In this document: positions 1 to 8,261 of the stretch, in pieces | How the letters are laid out: every line of letters starts with the position of its first letter | Position numbering within the stretch: position 1 is the first letter of the stretch | Source: SpSt-398 sp041752235 | GTDB taxonomy: Bacteria > Bacteroidota > Bacteroidia > Chitinophagales > Chitinophagaceae | NCBI GenBank assembly: GCA_041752235.1 | Contig: JBGSHM010000003.1 | Span: 1-64,000 of the forward strand | DNA: 64,000 nt | Reading direction: 5' to 3' | Program-made: the position numbers and the translations under genes | The notes under the pieces: generated by a model | Database searches by the model: none | The model's input: only the letters and a program-made list of their open reading frames with translations | Told to the model about the DNA's origin: nothing

Positions 1-2
1 TT

Positions 3-1280
3 AACCCGTCTCCTAGCACCAGCGGCAGCAATGAGGCCCCTAAAGCATATCTTAACATTTTGTTTTTTGATGACCAATTTAAGTATGATGGAACCAGTAG
101 CCTGGTTATCAAGGTGAATTATGCGGTGAATACCAAACAGAATATTAATCGAATGGCCAGCAACGCCCTAACGGCCAATAAAAGCGGATATGTTTATGTA
201 TATTTTAGTAACGAAAGTGAGACGTCGGTTTTTTTTGATAACTTTATGGTAACCCATGAGAGGGGTTCTTTGACAGAGGAGACACATTTTTATCCGTTCG
301 GGTTGACGATGGCGGGGATAAGTTCAAAAGCTTTGAGCTTTGGGGGAGTAGGGAATAAGAACTTGTACAGCGGCAAGGAATTACAGAACAAGGAATTTTC
401 TGATGGTTCAGGTTTAGAGCAATATGATTTTGGTGCAAGATTTTACGACCCTCAAATAGGAAGGTGGCATAGTATTGATCCACTTGCTGCAAAATACCCT
501 ACTTTGTCTCCGTACATGTATGCCTTTAATAATCCAATGCTATTTGTTGATCCTGATGGAAGGGATAATGTAGTTTATTTATATGCCGCAGATCAAACAG
601 TAACTAAGAAACAGCTTAAAGCAATAGCGAAGCAGGCAACAGCTAACTTTAAAGAGATGGGTCTAAAAACACAGGTAAAGGTTTTTAAAGGAAAGTTGGA
701 TAAAGCTTCGTATGATAAATTAGATAAGACTGACGCACTTGCGGTGATAGGTGAAAGAAACAGTGTAATCAAAACAGTCTCCAGTGTTAATGAGCAAGCA
801 GGCAAAGCGATAGCAGGTTTCGGATTCTTTGGAAATCCTGAACAAAGTCAGAACCCAAGGGGTAGCAATGTTCAGAGTGATGGTAATATTATTGCTTTAG
901 GCACAGGCGCAACTAAGGACTTTGCTCAAAAGGCAAAAGCAACATTTGAAGAAGGCGCAGCTTTTCTAATTAACCATGGTGCAGGCCATAATGCCAATAT
1001 GAACCATGCAGGAAATAGTAATGGTTATGATGAAACCGGGAAATATCAAGAGAATGGGGCATATGTTCCTGGCGGAGTAAATGTGATGGCAGAAGGTAAT
1101 ACAATAATACGAAGTATTGCAAATGGCACAGCTACTTTGCAAAGCTATATTACATCCCCAGTAAATCAGCAAGCAGGTAAGACAGGCGATTTTGGTTCAA
1201 AAACAATATCTATAAAAGGAATGTATATACACCGGTTTGGCAATAATGACCCAAATGCAAAACTCCCAACTGAACTATAA
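3..1280 (+). CDS. RHS repeat-associated core protein, 3' part with variable C-terminal domain
   Basis: The reading frame is open to the window edge, so the gene begins outside; the TTG near base 60 is not its start. The translated part ends an RHS protein: conserved core motifs PQIGRW (about 451-468) and DPDGRD (about 551-568) mark the usual boundary after which the C-terminal toxin-like domain varies. The variable domain (about 235 residues) contains HGAGHNANMNH, with His spacing H-x3-H-x5-H as in metzincin proteases, but Gly where the catalytic Glu normally sits, and a later NVM that could be a Met-turn. RHS proteins are typically secreted or surface polymorphic toxins; a toxic role here is inference. 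A lipoprotein gene starts 1 base after the stop. Confidence 0.85.
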   Translation, partial: NPSPSTSGSNEAPKAYLNILFFDDQFKYDGTSSLVIKVNYAVNTKQNINRMASNALTANKSGYVYVYFSNESETSVFFDNFMVTHERGSLTEETHFYPFGLTMAGISSKALSFGGVGNKNLYSGKELQNKEFSDGSGLEQYDFGARFYDPQIGRWHSIDPLAAKYPTLSPYMYAFNNPMLFVDPDGRDNVVYLYAADQTVTKKQLKAIAKQATANFKEMGLKTQVKVFKGKLDKASYDKLDKTDALAVIGERNSVIKTVSSVNEQAGKAIAGFGFFGNPEQSQNPRGSNVQSDGNIIALGTGATKDFAQKAKATFEEGAAFLINHGAGHNANMNHAGNSNGYDETGKYQENGAYVPGGVNVMAEGNTIIRSIANGTATLQSYITSPVNQQAGKTGDFGSKTISIKGMYIHRFGNNDPNAKLPTEL

Positions 1281-1281
1281 T

Positions 1282-1932
1282 ATGAAAAGAATACTTATAG
1301 CAATTATTTTGTTTTCCGCTGTTGCATGCAATGATGTGTCATCGGATAAAAACCATGCTCAAATGACAGAGGATTCTAAATCTGTTCAGCTGCAATTGAT
1401 TGATAGTTTAGGCATGGTGACTTTTTCTATTCCTATTAAATATGATACTAGTTTTTCGTGGGTGCATTATTCTGATTGTGGAAAACCATGTGATGAACAG
1501 AAGTACCGGTTTCAACCTAAAACGCTCCCTATGCTTAAAGAATCTGGGTGGATATGGGATGTAGCCAAAGACTCAGTTGAGCGACTTACTATAAGTCATG
1601 TAATGCATTTTCCATTCCGTGAAGGTGATACAGCTAAAAACTTTGGAAGGCACAGTCATCTTAAGGAGCAGATTTTAGCTAACCCCGATATGCCATCTAT
1701 TGTTTTTGATACAATACAAAGAATCAATGAAAGATATTATTCTGTCATAGCAATGGAAAAAGCTGATTCAAGTAAAATAAGAGCAACGGTACTTGCAGTA
1801 ACAACAATTAAAGGGAATGAAATAAAGTTTCAGTATGAATTACTGACAACGCCTAATGGTTCAACAAGCAAAGACTTTATTAAAAACTCAATGAAGCTTT
1901 TAAAAACTATTCGTATTAACAAGGGGATTTAA
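1282..1932 (+). CDS. Lipoprotein, candidate immunity partner of the RHS protein
   Basis: The start is taken at ATG 1282, one base after the RHS stop, rather than an upstream in-frame ATG inside the RHS gene. This gives 216 residues with a lysine-arginine N-terminus, a hydrophobic stretch and a lipobox ending SAVAC, so the mature protein is probably anchored in a membrane facing the periplasm or outside. I do not recognise the domain. The tight coupling to the 3' end of an RHS gene is the usual place for an immunity gene of a polymorphic toxin; that role is inferred from position only. A strong terminator follows at 1976. Confidence 0.75.
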   Translation: MKRILIAIILFSAVACNDVSSDKNHAQMTEDSKSVQLQLIDSLGMVTFSIPIKYDTSFSWVHYSDCGKPCDEQKYRFQPKTLPMLKESGWIWDVAKDSVERLTISHVMHFPFREGDTAKNFGRHSHLKEQILANPDMPSIVFDTIQRINERYYSVIAMEKADSSKIRATVLAVTTIKGNEIKFQYELLTTPNGSTSKDFIKNSMKLLKTIRINKGI

Positions 1933-1975
1933 AGATAGTATTGAATTGAATAACCTCGTAGCTGATTTTATTAAG

Positions 1976-1998
1976 CCACTCTCCGGAGTGGTTTTTTT
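1976..1998 (+). terminator. Rho-independent terminator
   Basis: A 6-bp stem CCACTC/GAGTGG with loop TCCG is followed directly by seven T residues. It lies about 45 bases after the lipoprotein gene and closes the RHS-lipoprotein unit. Confidence 0.85.
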
Positions 1999-2012
1999 AT
2001 GTCTAAAACTTA

Positions 2013-2774
2013 ATGAATATGATATTACAAACAACAAACCCTCACTGTTTTACCTACCAAACAGAAGAACTCCTGATAGAATTGTTAGGTGGTGTAAGAA
2101 TAGATACACTGGACAGGATGAGAGTAACAATAAAGGTAACAGTGGTTAACAGGAGACATAAGGAGTATTTAAACAATGAAGAACTGGTAGGATTATCAGT
2201 GAGGCATAATCTGGATTTGTACAATGACACGCAGGTGGAAAAATTTATAAGACGAATAGCAGAGAAACTTGAAACAGGCAGCATAGCTCTTACAAAAGCC
2301 ATTGCAGACATCACAAGTCAGTGTGAGCAGTACAGGCTTAGACAACTGGACAAGCAGGAGACAAGAAAAGAGAAGGCTTTGAGCAAGGAAGAAAGAGAAG
2401 AAGCCATACAGTTTTTAGAGCAGAAAGATTTGCTGAAAATAACCAATGAAATGATTGGCAAAAGTGGGGTGATTGGTGAAGAAACAAACAGGCTGCTTAT
2501 GTACCTGATATTTACTAGCAGAAAAAGAGAACATCCATTGCATATAATTTCAGTGGGTAATAGCGGCATTGGTAAAACATACTTACTGGAGAAAGTGGGT
2601 GAGCTAATACCAGAGGAAGATAAGGTAGAGATAAATACGTTGTCAGAAAATGCTTTTTATTACTTCGGACAAAGAGAGCTGCAACATCGGCTGGTATTAA
2701 TAGAGGATTTAGACGGTGCAGAAAATGTGCTATATCCCCTGAGAGAATTACAAAGCAAAAAGTTTATTACATAA
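2013..2774 (+). pseudogene. Truncated P-loop ATPase of probable mobile-element origin
   Basis: The frame gives 253 residues. A helical, charged N-terminal half (with an E/K-rich stretch around residues 112-135) precedes a Walker A motif GNSGIGKT at residues 182-189 and a Walker B-like LVLIEDLD at about 227-234. The protein then stops 19 residues later, far short of a complete ATPase core (no sensor 1 or arginine finger region). The stop codon at 2772-2774 is followed at once by the end sequence of a REP/RAYT element (2776), so the simplest reading is truncation by insertion of that element. Family not securely recognised; primase/helicase-type proteins of Bacteroidota mobile DNA are a possibility. 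Confidence 0.6.
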
Positions 2775-2775
2775 A

Positions 2776-3315
2776 CCCCGCTCTCCGTAGCCTACCAATT
2801 CAAAATAAGTTCATTTGCTGGCGGTAGCCTGCGGCTACAGCCCGTCCGAAAATAGTACGGTGGATGTGTGGTTTAAGAATGACACTGAAAGTAAGCCAAA
2901 CATCAAGATATTTAAATGAAGTCTATTTTCAAGAGGCCAACTCGCCTGGTATGATAGTAATCTCTTGCACTGCTATAGATATATTCATGAGGTTTATCGA
3001 CCAGGCCAGCTTCGACAGGGTTATTGTGGATGTACCCCAGTTTATTTATTGTGAATTGCCGGGAAAAGATCTCTTTTGGTTGATTGTCTTGTCTCCAGAA
3101 CTGGTAGTGGTTATTTCGAAGGTTTTCCGCGCCTGCTCACGACCAAATGGATGTGATTACTCATGATGCACCAGGCATGAAGACTTAGGCCTTTGTTTTG
3201 CTGACAGAACTCGAGGCTATTGACAACAATGTCGCGGTATTGTTTACGGGTAAACACGTCAGCCCACTCTACGACAGCAAAGGATAGAAAATGAATTTCC
3301 ATTTGATTGTAGAAA
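2776..3315. mobile_element. Decayed REP/RAYT element
   Basis: The left end carries CCCCGCTCTCC (2776-2786), identical to the outer end of the intact element at 5346. Inside is a broken RAYT gene on the minus strand (2912-3302). A small hairpin, GTAGCC/GGCTAC, lies at 2824-2838. The right boundary with RHS-like coding sequence is near 3315, where no clear end repeat is visible. The element separates the truncated ATPase gene from an RHS 3' fragment. Confidence 0.6.
2912..3302 (-). pseudogene. REP-associated tyrosine transposase, internally deleted
   Basis: The N-terminal part (EIHFLSFAVVEWADVF, then the metal-binding HUH-type motif SNHIHLVVS) and the C-terminal part (NNHYQFWRQDNQPKE through YIHNNPVEAG to LLKIDFI and a stop) both match the intact copy at 5461-6015 closely. 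The two halves are in different frames: just after VVS about 44 codons, including the segment holding the catalytic tyrosine, are missing, and the N-terminal frame runs into a stop after RRGKPSK. The protein cannot be an active single-strand transposase. The end at 2912 is the stop of the C-terminal frame. Confidence 0.8.
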
Positions 3316-4578
3316 TTGACCACTTCAATAGATGGTATTTTCACTGATCTCTTTAGCTTATTAAGTTCAGGGTTAGCTGGGGCAAGTGGAGGGAAAGTGA
3401 CACAGACTGAGCTTCAGGCTGGAGGCAGTGGATTGTATGCCGCAATCGATAATTTTTTAAACACGCAGACCGCCATTAACGGAAGGCCTAAGGCATACTT
3501 AAACTGGGTTTTATTTGATGAGCAATTCAAAATCGTACAATCTAATTCTGGTTTTGAACAGGTAAATGTGAGTGGTTCCGCAAAAATTCATCAGCCAAGC
3601 ACGTTAACAATTCAAAAGAATGGATATTTGTATATTTACACTAGCAATGAGACAACTAATATCGATGTGTTCTTTGATAACCTGCAGGTGACGCATTACC
3701 GGGGACCACTGACGGAGGAGACGCATTACTATCCGTTTGGTTTGACAATGGCGGGGATAAGTAGTAAGGCTTCAAATTTTGGGAAGGATAATAAATATGA
3801 ATACAATGGAAAAGAGAAACAGGAGAAAGAGTTTACAGATGCGAGTGGGTTAGAGTGGTACGACTTCGGGGCTAGAAATTACAGCCCACAAATAGGGAGA
3901 TGGGGCCAAATTGACCCGCTATCCGATAGCATGAGAAAATTTACACCTTATAACTATGCTTTTAATGACCCCCTAAGATTTAATGACCCTGATGGAATGG
4001 CACCTACTGACGATTGGATGGTCAGAAAAAACGGTGACCTGGTTTTAATGAAACGGACAAATGACAAAGAGCATAGGTTTTTCAATGAAAGCGGAGAATT
4101 AATGCAAGATGGGCTAAAAAGTGGAGAATCAAATGCAAGATATAGTTGGAATTTTATTGGTTGGCAAAAAGATCAGAATAACATAGCTAAAGCACTTTCA
4201 TATTCAAAAAATACTTTTGAATATGAAGATATGGTTGAAAGAGCGCACCAGGAAGGTTTTGACAAGACATCCGCTGGAAGGGAATTTGTGGAGTATCAGC
4301 ATGATTTAGGGAAAAAAATAAGAACTGAGGATAAAGTCATGTTATTTGCTCCTACCCCGATGACAAAATTTAAAGTAGGGATAGCATGGAAAATTATTGC
4401 CCAATCAGACGCTGGACAAGGTGGGGGTATCGGAGGGCGTTCTATAAGGGTGTTAAATGATGTTGTAGATGCCAACTCAAGAACTTCAAAGGGTAAGTCT
4501 ATGTCATTTAAAGAAATGTGGAGATCTTTAATCTCTGGCCTTACAAATTATAATAAATCTGAATCATGGAAGCGATAA
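3316..4578 (+). CDS. Orphan RHS 3' fragment with a second variable C-terminal domain
   Basis: The frame opens at a TTG inside the flank of the decayed RAYT element, with no credible start, so this is a displaced 3' end (420 codons) of an RHS gene. It repeats the same core as the first RHS gene (PLTEETHYYPFGLTMAG, PQIGRWGQIDPL, DPDG) and then diverges after about 3990 into an unrelated C-terminal domain of about 195 residues that I do not recognise. Such orphan RHS tips are known in other bacteria as reservoirs of alternative toxin ends that can recombine with a full-length RHS gene. The next gene overlaps its last 13 bases. Confidence 0.75.
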   Translation: MTTSIDGIFTDLFSLLSSGLAGASGGKVTQTELQAGGSGLYAAIDNFLNTQTAINGRPKAYLNWVLFDEQFKIVQSNSGFEQVNVSGSAKIHQPSTLTIQKNGYLYIYTSNETTNIDVFFDNLQVTHYRGPLTEETHYYPFGLTMAGISSKASNFGKDNKYEYNGKEKQEKEFTDASGLEWYDFGARNYSPQIGRWGQIDPLSDSMRKFTPYNYAFNDPLRFNDPDGMAPTDDWMVRKNGDLVLMKRTNDKEHRFFNESGELMQDGLKSGESNARYSWNFIGWQKDQNNIAKALSYSKNTFEYEDMVERAHQEGFDKTSAGREFVEYQHDLGKKIRTEDKVMLFAPTPMTKFKVGIAWKIIAQSDAGQGGGIGGRSIRVLNDVVDANSRTSKGKSMSFKEMWRSLISGLTNYNKSESWKR

Positions 4579-5216
4579 GATGGCAATATAATATACTACT
4601 TCTACTTTGTGTATTGATATGCATTGCAAGCTGTACAAATGACAACATACACCAAAGTAAAGACGTAGGCAAAACTGATGCACAAATTGTATATGAAAAA
4701 GGAGTATCTGATACTTTGGGAAATAGAAATGGGAGATGGGTAGGGTATCTTTCAAATGACTCTGTCGGCTATATCGGATATTATAAGGCAGGGTTACGAG
4801 ATAGTCTTTGGATGTTTTTTAATCACTTAGGAATGAAGGAAAAAGAAGAGCACTATGATAATGGGCTAAAAAATGGTGTAACACGCGTATACTCTGATGG
4901 AATATTGTATGATGAACTGATTTTCACAAACGATAAAAAAAATGGACGACATACGCATTACTATTCAACTGGGAAAGTTAATTTTTATCAAGAGTATAAA
5001 GATGGATTTTTTGACGGGGATTATGTTTTATTTTTTGAGGATGGGAAAATAAAACAAAAAGGAAGATTTGAACATGGGCGCTGTGTTGGAGAGTGGTTGC
5101 TATATTCTTATGTAGGAGAAATAATTGAAAAAACAATTTATGACTCTATTAGTACAAAGTATCGAGAAATTAAATACGGTTCAAATGGAGAGATTATTTC
5201 TGATGAAATAAAATAA
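4566..5216 (+). CDS. YwqK/MORN-repeat lipoprotein, candidate immunity partner
   Basis: 216 residues. The N-terminus has a hydrophobic stretch and lipobox CIASC (cysteine near residue 20), so it is a predicted lipoprotein. The body contains about five repeats of the type Y-x-(N/D)-G-x-K-x-G (for example YDNGLKNGVTRVYSDG, YKDGFFDGDYVLFFEDGK), matching MORN-like repeats of the YwqK family, whose founding member is an antitoxin. It overlaps the end of the orphan RHS fragment by 13 bases, indicating translational coupling. Neutralising the toxin-like tip of that RHS is the favoured role; this is inference from family and position. Confidence 0.75.
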   Translation: MEAIRWQYNILLLLCVLICIASCTNDNIHQSKDVGKTDAQIVYEKGVSDTLGNRNGRWVGYLSNDSVGYIGYYKAGLRDSLWMFFNHLGMKEKEEHYDNGLKNGVTRVYSDGILYDELIFTNDKKNGRHTHYYSTGKVNFYQEYKDGFFDGDYVLFFEDGKIKQKGRFEHGRCVGEWLLYSYVGEIIEKTIYDSISTKYREIKYGSNGEIISDEIK

Positions 5217-5343
5217 AATCTCTGCTCTCATATAACTCTTCAATTATCAGACAGACTGGGATTCTCTAAATGACAAGATCAAATTTTCAAGTTAATCTAG
5301 GTGATGGGCTAGTTCATATAAATACACTATCCCCAACGGGTAA

Positions 5344-5456
5344 GACCCCGCTCTCCAGAGTCTTCCGCAATCTTTCCAAAAATCAGAAAGCCGCTGGCCT
5401 AGTCTTACTGCGGTGCGCCGGAACCAATTTTGGGACAATAGACTACGGCCAAGTAA
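5344..5456 (-). repeat. REP-like palindromic repeat, copy 1 (3' side of RAYT)
   Basis: Read on the minus strand it starts GGCCGTAGTCTA, contains GGCCAGCGGC, and ends GGAGAGCGGGG. It is homologous over its length to the copies at 6172 and 6332 but in inverted orientation. Confidence 0.7.
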
Positions 5457-6274
5457 GTTTTCAAATAAAATCAATTTTCAACAACCCAACTCTTTTGGTC
5501 ATGAAGTAGTCCCTGGCACTGCTATACAGATAGTGCTCGGGCTTTTCTACAATACCCGCTTCAACCGGGTTGTTGTGAATATATGCGAGTTTGTTGACGG
5601 TGAACCTACGGGAGAAGACTTCTTTAGGGTGGTTGTCCTGCCTCCAGAATTGATAAGTGGTGTTTCGGCTATTCTGGTGCCCCGCTTTCTTAAAAAGGTC
5701 AATTAGCCAGTCTTTTCTGCTTTCTCGTGGATTATCAATAATAGCCTTGACGATGGCGTAGCTTGTAAACTTTTTAAAATCCCGGATAATGGAACTGAGG
5801 TCATTTTCAATAGAACTAACCAGGAGATGGACATGATTGGACATAATGCACCAGGCATGAAGGCGGAGTCCCTTTTCGTTTTGACAATGTTCGAGGCTTT
5901 TGACGAGGATATCCCGATACTGTTGACGAGAAAACACGTCGGCCCATTCAACTACCGCAAAGGAAAGGAAGTGAATCTCCTCTTTGTTTCTGATTTTATA
6001 TCCTCCCAAACCCATTTGTAAAAATAGGCATTAGAAAAGGTGGATTTTAAGATAAAAGGCCGAAGTTTTCCGTGATTTTTCGGAACTTGAAGTGGTGAAA
6101 GAAGCAGACAGAGAGTGGTGGAAGAACGGAAATTGTATTGGATTGTCTTTAAGGCAGAATACTAAATGGGCCGTAGTCCGATGAACTATTATTGTTGGAG
6201 TTTGGAGTTAGTAAGACAACGGCCAGCGTGAGTCTGAGTTTTGGAGAGGGTGTGGAAGACTCGGGAGAGCGGGG
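5346..6274. mobile_element. REP/RAYT element with terminal inverted repeats
   Basis: The left end CCCCGCTCTCC (5346-5356) and the right end GGAGAGCGGGG (6264-6274) are inverted copies. Each is followed inward by a longer imperfect inverted repeat of about 100 bases containing a stem-loop with arms of the type GGCCGTAGTC/GACTACGGCC. An intact RAYT gene lies between them on the minus strand. The whole unit is about 930 bases. Confidence 0.7.
5461..6015 (-). CDS. REP-associated tyrosine transposase (RAYT, Y1_Tnp family)
   Basis: 184 residues, the usual size for RAYT proteins. The HUH-type metal-binding motif is in SNHVHLLVS, and a tyrosine in FKKFTSYAIVKA is the expected single-strand DNA nucleophile. 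The tail FWRQDNHPKEVFS...YIHNNPVEAG and YSSARDY is characteristic of the Bacteroidota branch of the IS200-like RAYT family. These enzymes act on REP palindromes, and matching palindromes flank this gene on both sides. The start used is the first ATG (MGLGG); an internal start is possible because the decayed copy aligns from EIHFLSF onward. The gene looks intact. Confidence 0.85.
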   Translation of the reverse strand: MGLGGYKIRNKEEIHFLSFAVVEWADVFSRQQYRDILVKSLEHCQNEKGLRLHAWCIMSNHVHLLVSSIENDLSSIIRDFKKFTSYAIVKAIIDNPRESRKDWLIDLFKKAGHQNSRNTTYQFWRQDNHPKEVFSRRFTVNKLAYIHNNPVEAGIVEKPEHYLYSSARDYFMTKRVGLLKIDFI

Positions 6275-6278
6275 ATAT
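6172..6278 (+). repeat. REP-like palindromic repeat, copy 2 (5' side of RAYT)
   Basis: It begins GGGCCGTAGTCCG, then a loop, then AAGACAACGGCCAGCG, and ends with GGAAGACTCGGGAGAGCGGGG split here as GGAAGACTCGG and GAGAGCGGGG. It is the inverted counterpart of copy 1 and about 90 percent like copy 3 by eye. Confidence 0.75.
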
Positions 6279-6331
6279 TAACAATGAGACTCAGAGATAA
6301 TGATGGATTTACTTAAACTGAGAAGTTCGGC

Positions 6332-6441
6332 TGGGCCGTAGTCTGGAGAACTATAATTGTTGGAGTTTGGAGTTAGTAAGACAACGGCCAGCGGATGTCT
6401 GAGTTTTGGAGAGGGTGTGGAAGACTCGGGAGAGCGGGACA
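6332..6441 (+). repeat. REP-like palindromic repeat, copy 3
   Basis: It begins GGGCCGTAGTCTGGAGAAC and ends GACTCGGGAGAGCGGG. It is a direct repeat of copy 2 about 160 bases away. The GGCCGTAGTC/GACAACGGCC arms can pair to form a stem-loop. Confidence 0.75.
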
Positions 6442-6499
6442 ATTCCTAAAAGTTGAAGTCTGAAACTAAAGGTTTCAAATATCATGAAATTTGCATAAA

Positions 6500-6527
6500 T
6501 TTGATGTAATATGAAACTATAACTTTC
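6500..6527 (+). promoter_or_regulatory. Probable Bacteroidota-type promoter of the ATPase gene
   Basis: TTTG at 6500-6503 and TAACTTTC at 6520-6527 resemble the -33 TTTG and -7 TAnnTTTG elements, with a 16-base spacer and the start codon 15 bases downstream. The last G of the -7 consensus is replaced by C. Confidence 0.4.
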
Positions 6528-6541
6528 AAATTGCAAACAAA

Positions 6542-7726
6542 ATGATAGCGTGCAAACTGGAGCAAAACCTGGTGCAAGCACTTGAAAATATGCCGGTTGT
6601 AGCCATTTTGGGGCCGCGGCAAGCAGGAAAGACGACCCTTGCTCTGGAAATAGCCGGTAGGAACTTCAGGAAACCGACTTCCTATCTTGATCTTGAATTG
6701 GATTCAGACCTAATTAAGCTCTCAGACCCGGAAAGCTATTTGCGAACATTTGAAAATACTCTCCTGATAATCGATGAAGTGCAGCGTAAACCTGACCTGT
6801 TCCGAATAATGAGAGGCTTGATAGATAAACGAAAAAGAGATGGCGAAAAATCCGCTCAATTTCTCCTCCTCGGGTCAGCATCGCGCGACTTGTTGCAAAA
6901 TAGCTCTGAAACCCTGGCTGGTCGAATTCGTTTTCTGGAATTAAGCCCCTTTTCAGCCTGGGAGATTTATCAAAAAGATCCGCTGGGATTTAATCCAGAT
7001 AAATTATGGATAAGGGGAGGCTTTCCCGATAGTTACCTCGCCTCAACAGAAGAGGAGAGTTGGGAATGGCGGAGGGATTTTATCTCTACTTATGTTGAAC
7101 GCGATATTCCGCTGATGGGGCCCCAGGTTTCACCTACCCGGATAAAAAGGTTTTGGTCCATGTTGGCCCACTATCATGGTCAACAAGCTGTATTAAGCGA
7201 AATTGGAAGAAGCCTGGAAGTAAGTCACACCACAATTCGATCCTATCTCGATATTCTTACAGATTTTTACATGGTACGACAGGTACAGGCCTGGTCGGGC
7301 AATACCAAGAAGCGAATTGTACGATCCCCCAAAATATATATCCGTGATTCGGGATTACTACTTTCCTTATTGAATATCTCCAATCTGGATCAGTTGATGG
7401 GGAGTCCGGTACTGGGCGCAAGTTGGGAAGGTTTTGTAGCTGAAAATATTATTTCCATGCTGTCAGATACGTGGAGATACAGTTACTACAGATCTACGGC
7501 ACAGGCAGAACTGGACCTTGTTTTGGAAGGACCCAACAAGGAGGTAATGGCTATCGAAATTAAGAGATCGGTTGCGCCAAAGTTGAGTAAAGGGTTCCAT
7601 TCCGCTTCGGAGGATATACACGCAACACACAAATTTGTCATTTACTCCGGATCCGAGCGCTTTCCCATGGGGAATGGCACCGAGGCTATTGGGCTGATCG
7701 AGTTTTTAAAGATGTTGGGATTGTAG
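6542..7726 (+). CDS. AAA-type ATPase with DUF4143 domain
   Basis: 394 residues. Walker A is GPRQAGKT at residues 24-31, Walker B is LLIIDEVQRKPDLF near residue 75, and a conserved LLLGSASRDLL segment follows (sensor 1-like). The C-terminal half (WEGFVAENI, then ELDLVLEGPNKEVMAIEIKRS) has the D-x(n)-E-x-K pattern of nuclease-like folds, typical of the DUF4143 region. The family is widespread and often associated with mobile or accessory DNA; its biochemical role is unclear. It stands alone between REP copies 3 and 4. Length is normal and the gene appears intact. Confidence 0.85.
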   Translation: MIACKLEQNLVQALENMPVVAILGPRQAGKTTLALEIAGRNFRKPTSYLDLELDSDLIKLSDPESYLRTFENTLLIIDEVQRKPDLFRIMRGLIDKRKRDGEKSAQFLLLGSASRDLLQNSSETLAGRIRFLELSPFSAWEIYQKDPLGFNPDKLWIRGGFPDSYLASTEEESWEWRRDFISTYVERDIPLMGPQVSPTRIKRFWSMLAHYHGQQAVLSEIGRSLEVSHTTIRSYLDILTDFYMVRQVQAWSGNTKKRIVRSPKIYIRDSGLLLSLLNISNLDQLMGSPVLGASWEGFVAENIISMLSDTWRYSYYRSTAQAELDLVLEGPNKEVMAIEIKRSVAPKLSKGFHSASEDIHATHKFVIYSGSERFPMGNGTEAIGLIEFLKMLGL

Positions 7727-7749
7727 GAGTATCAAAATTTGTAAGGGTG

Positions 7750-7816
7750 AAGTTAGTAAGACAGCGGTCAGCGGCGGTCTGATTTTTGAAGAGGTTCTGG
7801 AAAACTCAGGAGCGTG
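7750..7816 (+). repeat. REP-like repeat, partial copy 4
   Basis: The segment GTTAGTAAGACAGCGGTCAGCG through AACTCAGGAGCGTGG (given here in pieces) aligns to the right half of copies 2 and 3 but is diverged and lacks the left arm. It follows the ATPase gene, so that gene is bracketed by repeats. Confidence 0.55.
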
Positions 7817-7858
7817 GAAAAAAGCTACCAGATTAAGGATCGCCAAAATTATACATAA

Positions 7859-8230
7859 ATGAGGGCATTAATGTTATTTTCCATTCTATTGATCGGTTCG
7901 GGAGGATTACTTTCTCCAAAATTAAAAAGTGAAGGCCGTATCTATACAATTTGTGTAGACAGTTTGAGCTACCCTGACTCAGCCAAAGTAGATAGTATAT
8001 GTAGGCTGGTATCTCTATGCCAAAGAGTGGGGTTTGTAGAGACAAATTTGAGTATTTTTATCAAAAGAGGGGGATATCACCAAAGAATTCTTGGCACCAT
8101 TGCAAAGGAAGCAAAGGTCACAATTGAGATTCCAATTGCAAATGGCGGAAGCCCTGTTTCAAATAAGCAATCCGAGGAATCATTGGTTGCGCAATTAAAA
8201 ATATTAAAGAGGAATCATGGGTGTCTTTAA
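7859..8230 (+). CDS. Small hypothetical exported protein
   Basis: 123 residues starting MRALMLFSILLIGSGG, a short signal-like hydrophobic stretch. The rest is soluble, with cysteines near residues 32, 47 and 54 and a final HGCL. I recognise no family. A weak run of three same-strand small genes follows (8262, 8768), each separated by about 30-40 bases, so they may be co-transcribed. The AT-rich composition fits the accessory island. Confidence 0.55.
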   Translation: MRALMLFSILLIGSGGLLSPKLKSEGRIYTICVDSLSYPDSAKVDSICRLVSLCQRVGFVETNLSIFIKRGGYHQRILGTIAKEAKVTIEIPIANGGSPVSNKQSEESLVAQLKILKRNHGCL

Positions 8231-8261
8231 TTTGTAAGGTTGATTCGATTTTGAGATTTCA

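Larger units (their letters stand above)
6016..6541. other. Gene-free stretch carrying two REP copies
   Basis: Apart from the two REP-like repeats (6172-6278 and 6332-6441), 6016-6171 looks like degraded sequence without a coding frame, and 6442-6541 is AT-rich and contains the promoter of the ATPase gene. Confidence 0.6.

Noticed and set aside
2864..3166. 100-codon plus-strand frame in the decayed RAYT element
   Set aside because: The minus strand in the same region clearly codes for the C-terminal part of the transposase.
5413..5706. 97-codon plus-strand frame over the RAYT gene end
   Set aside because: It is the complement of the RAYT reading frame with intact transposase motifs.
7727..7858. 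Possible tRNA or small RNA in the gap after the ATPase gene
   Set aside because: No cloverleaf or TTCGA-type T-loop; the gap is explained by a diverged REP copy.
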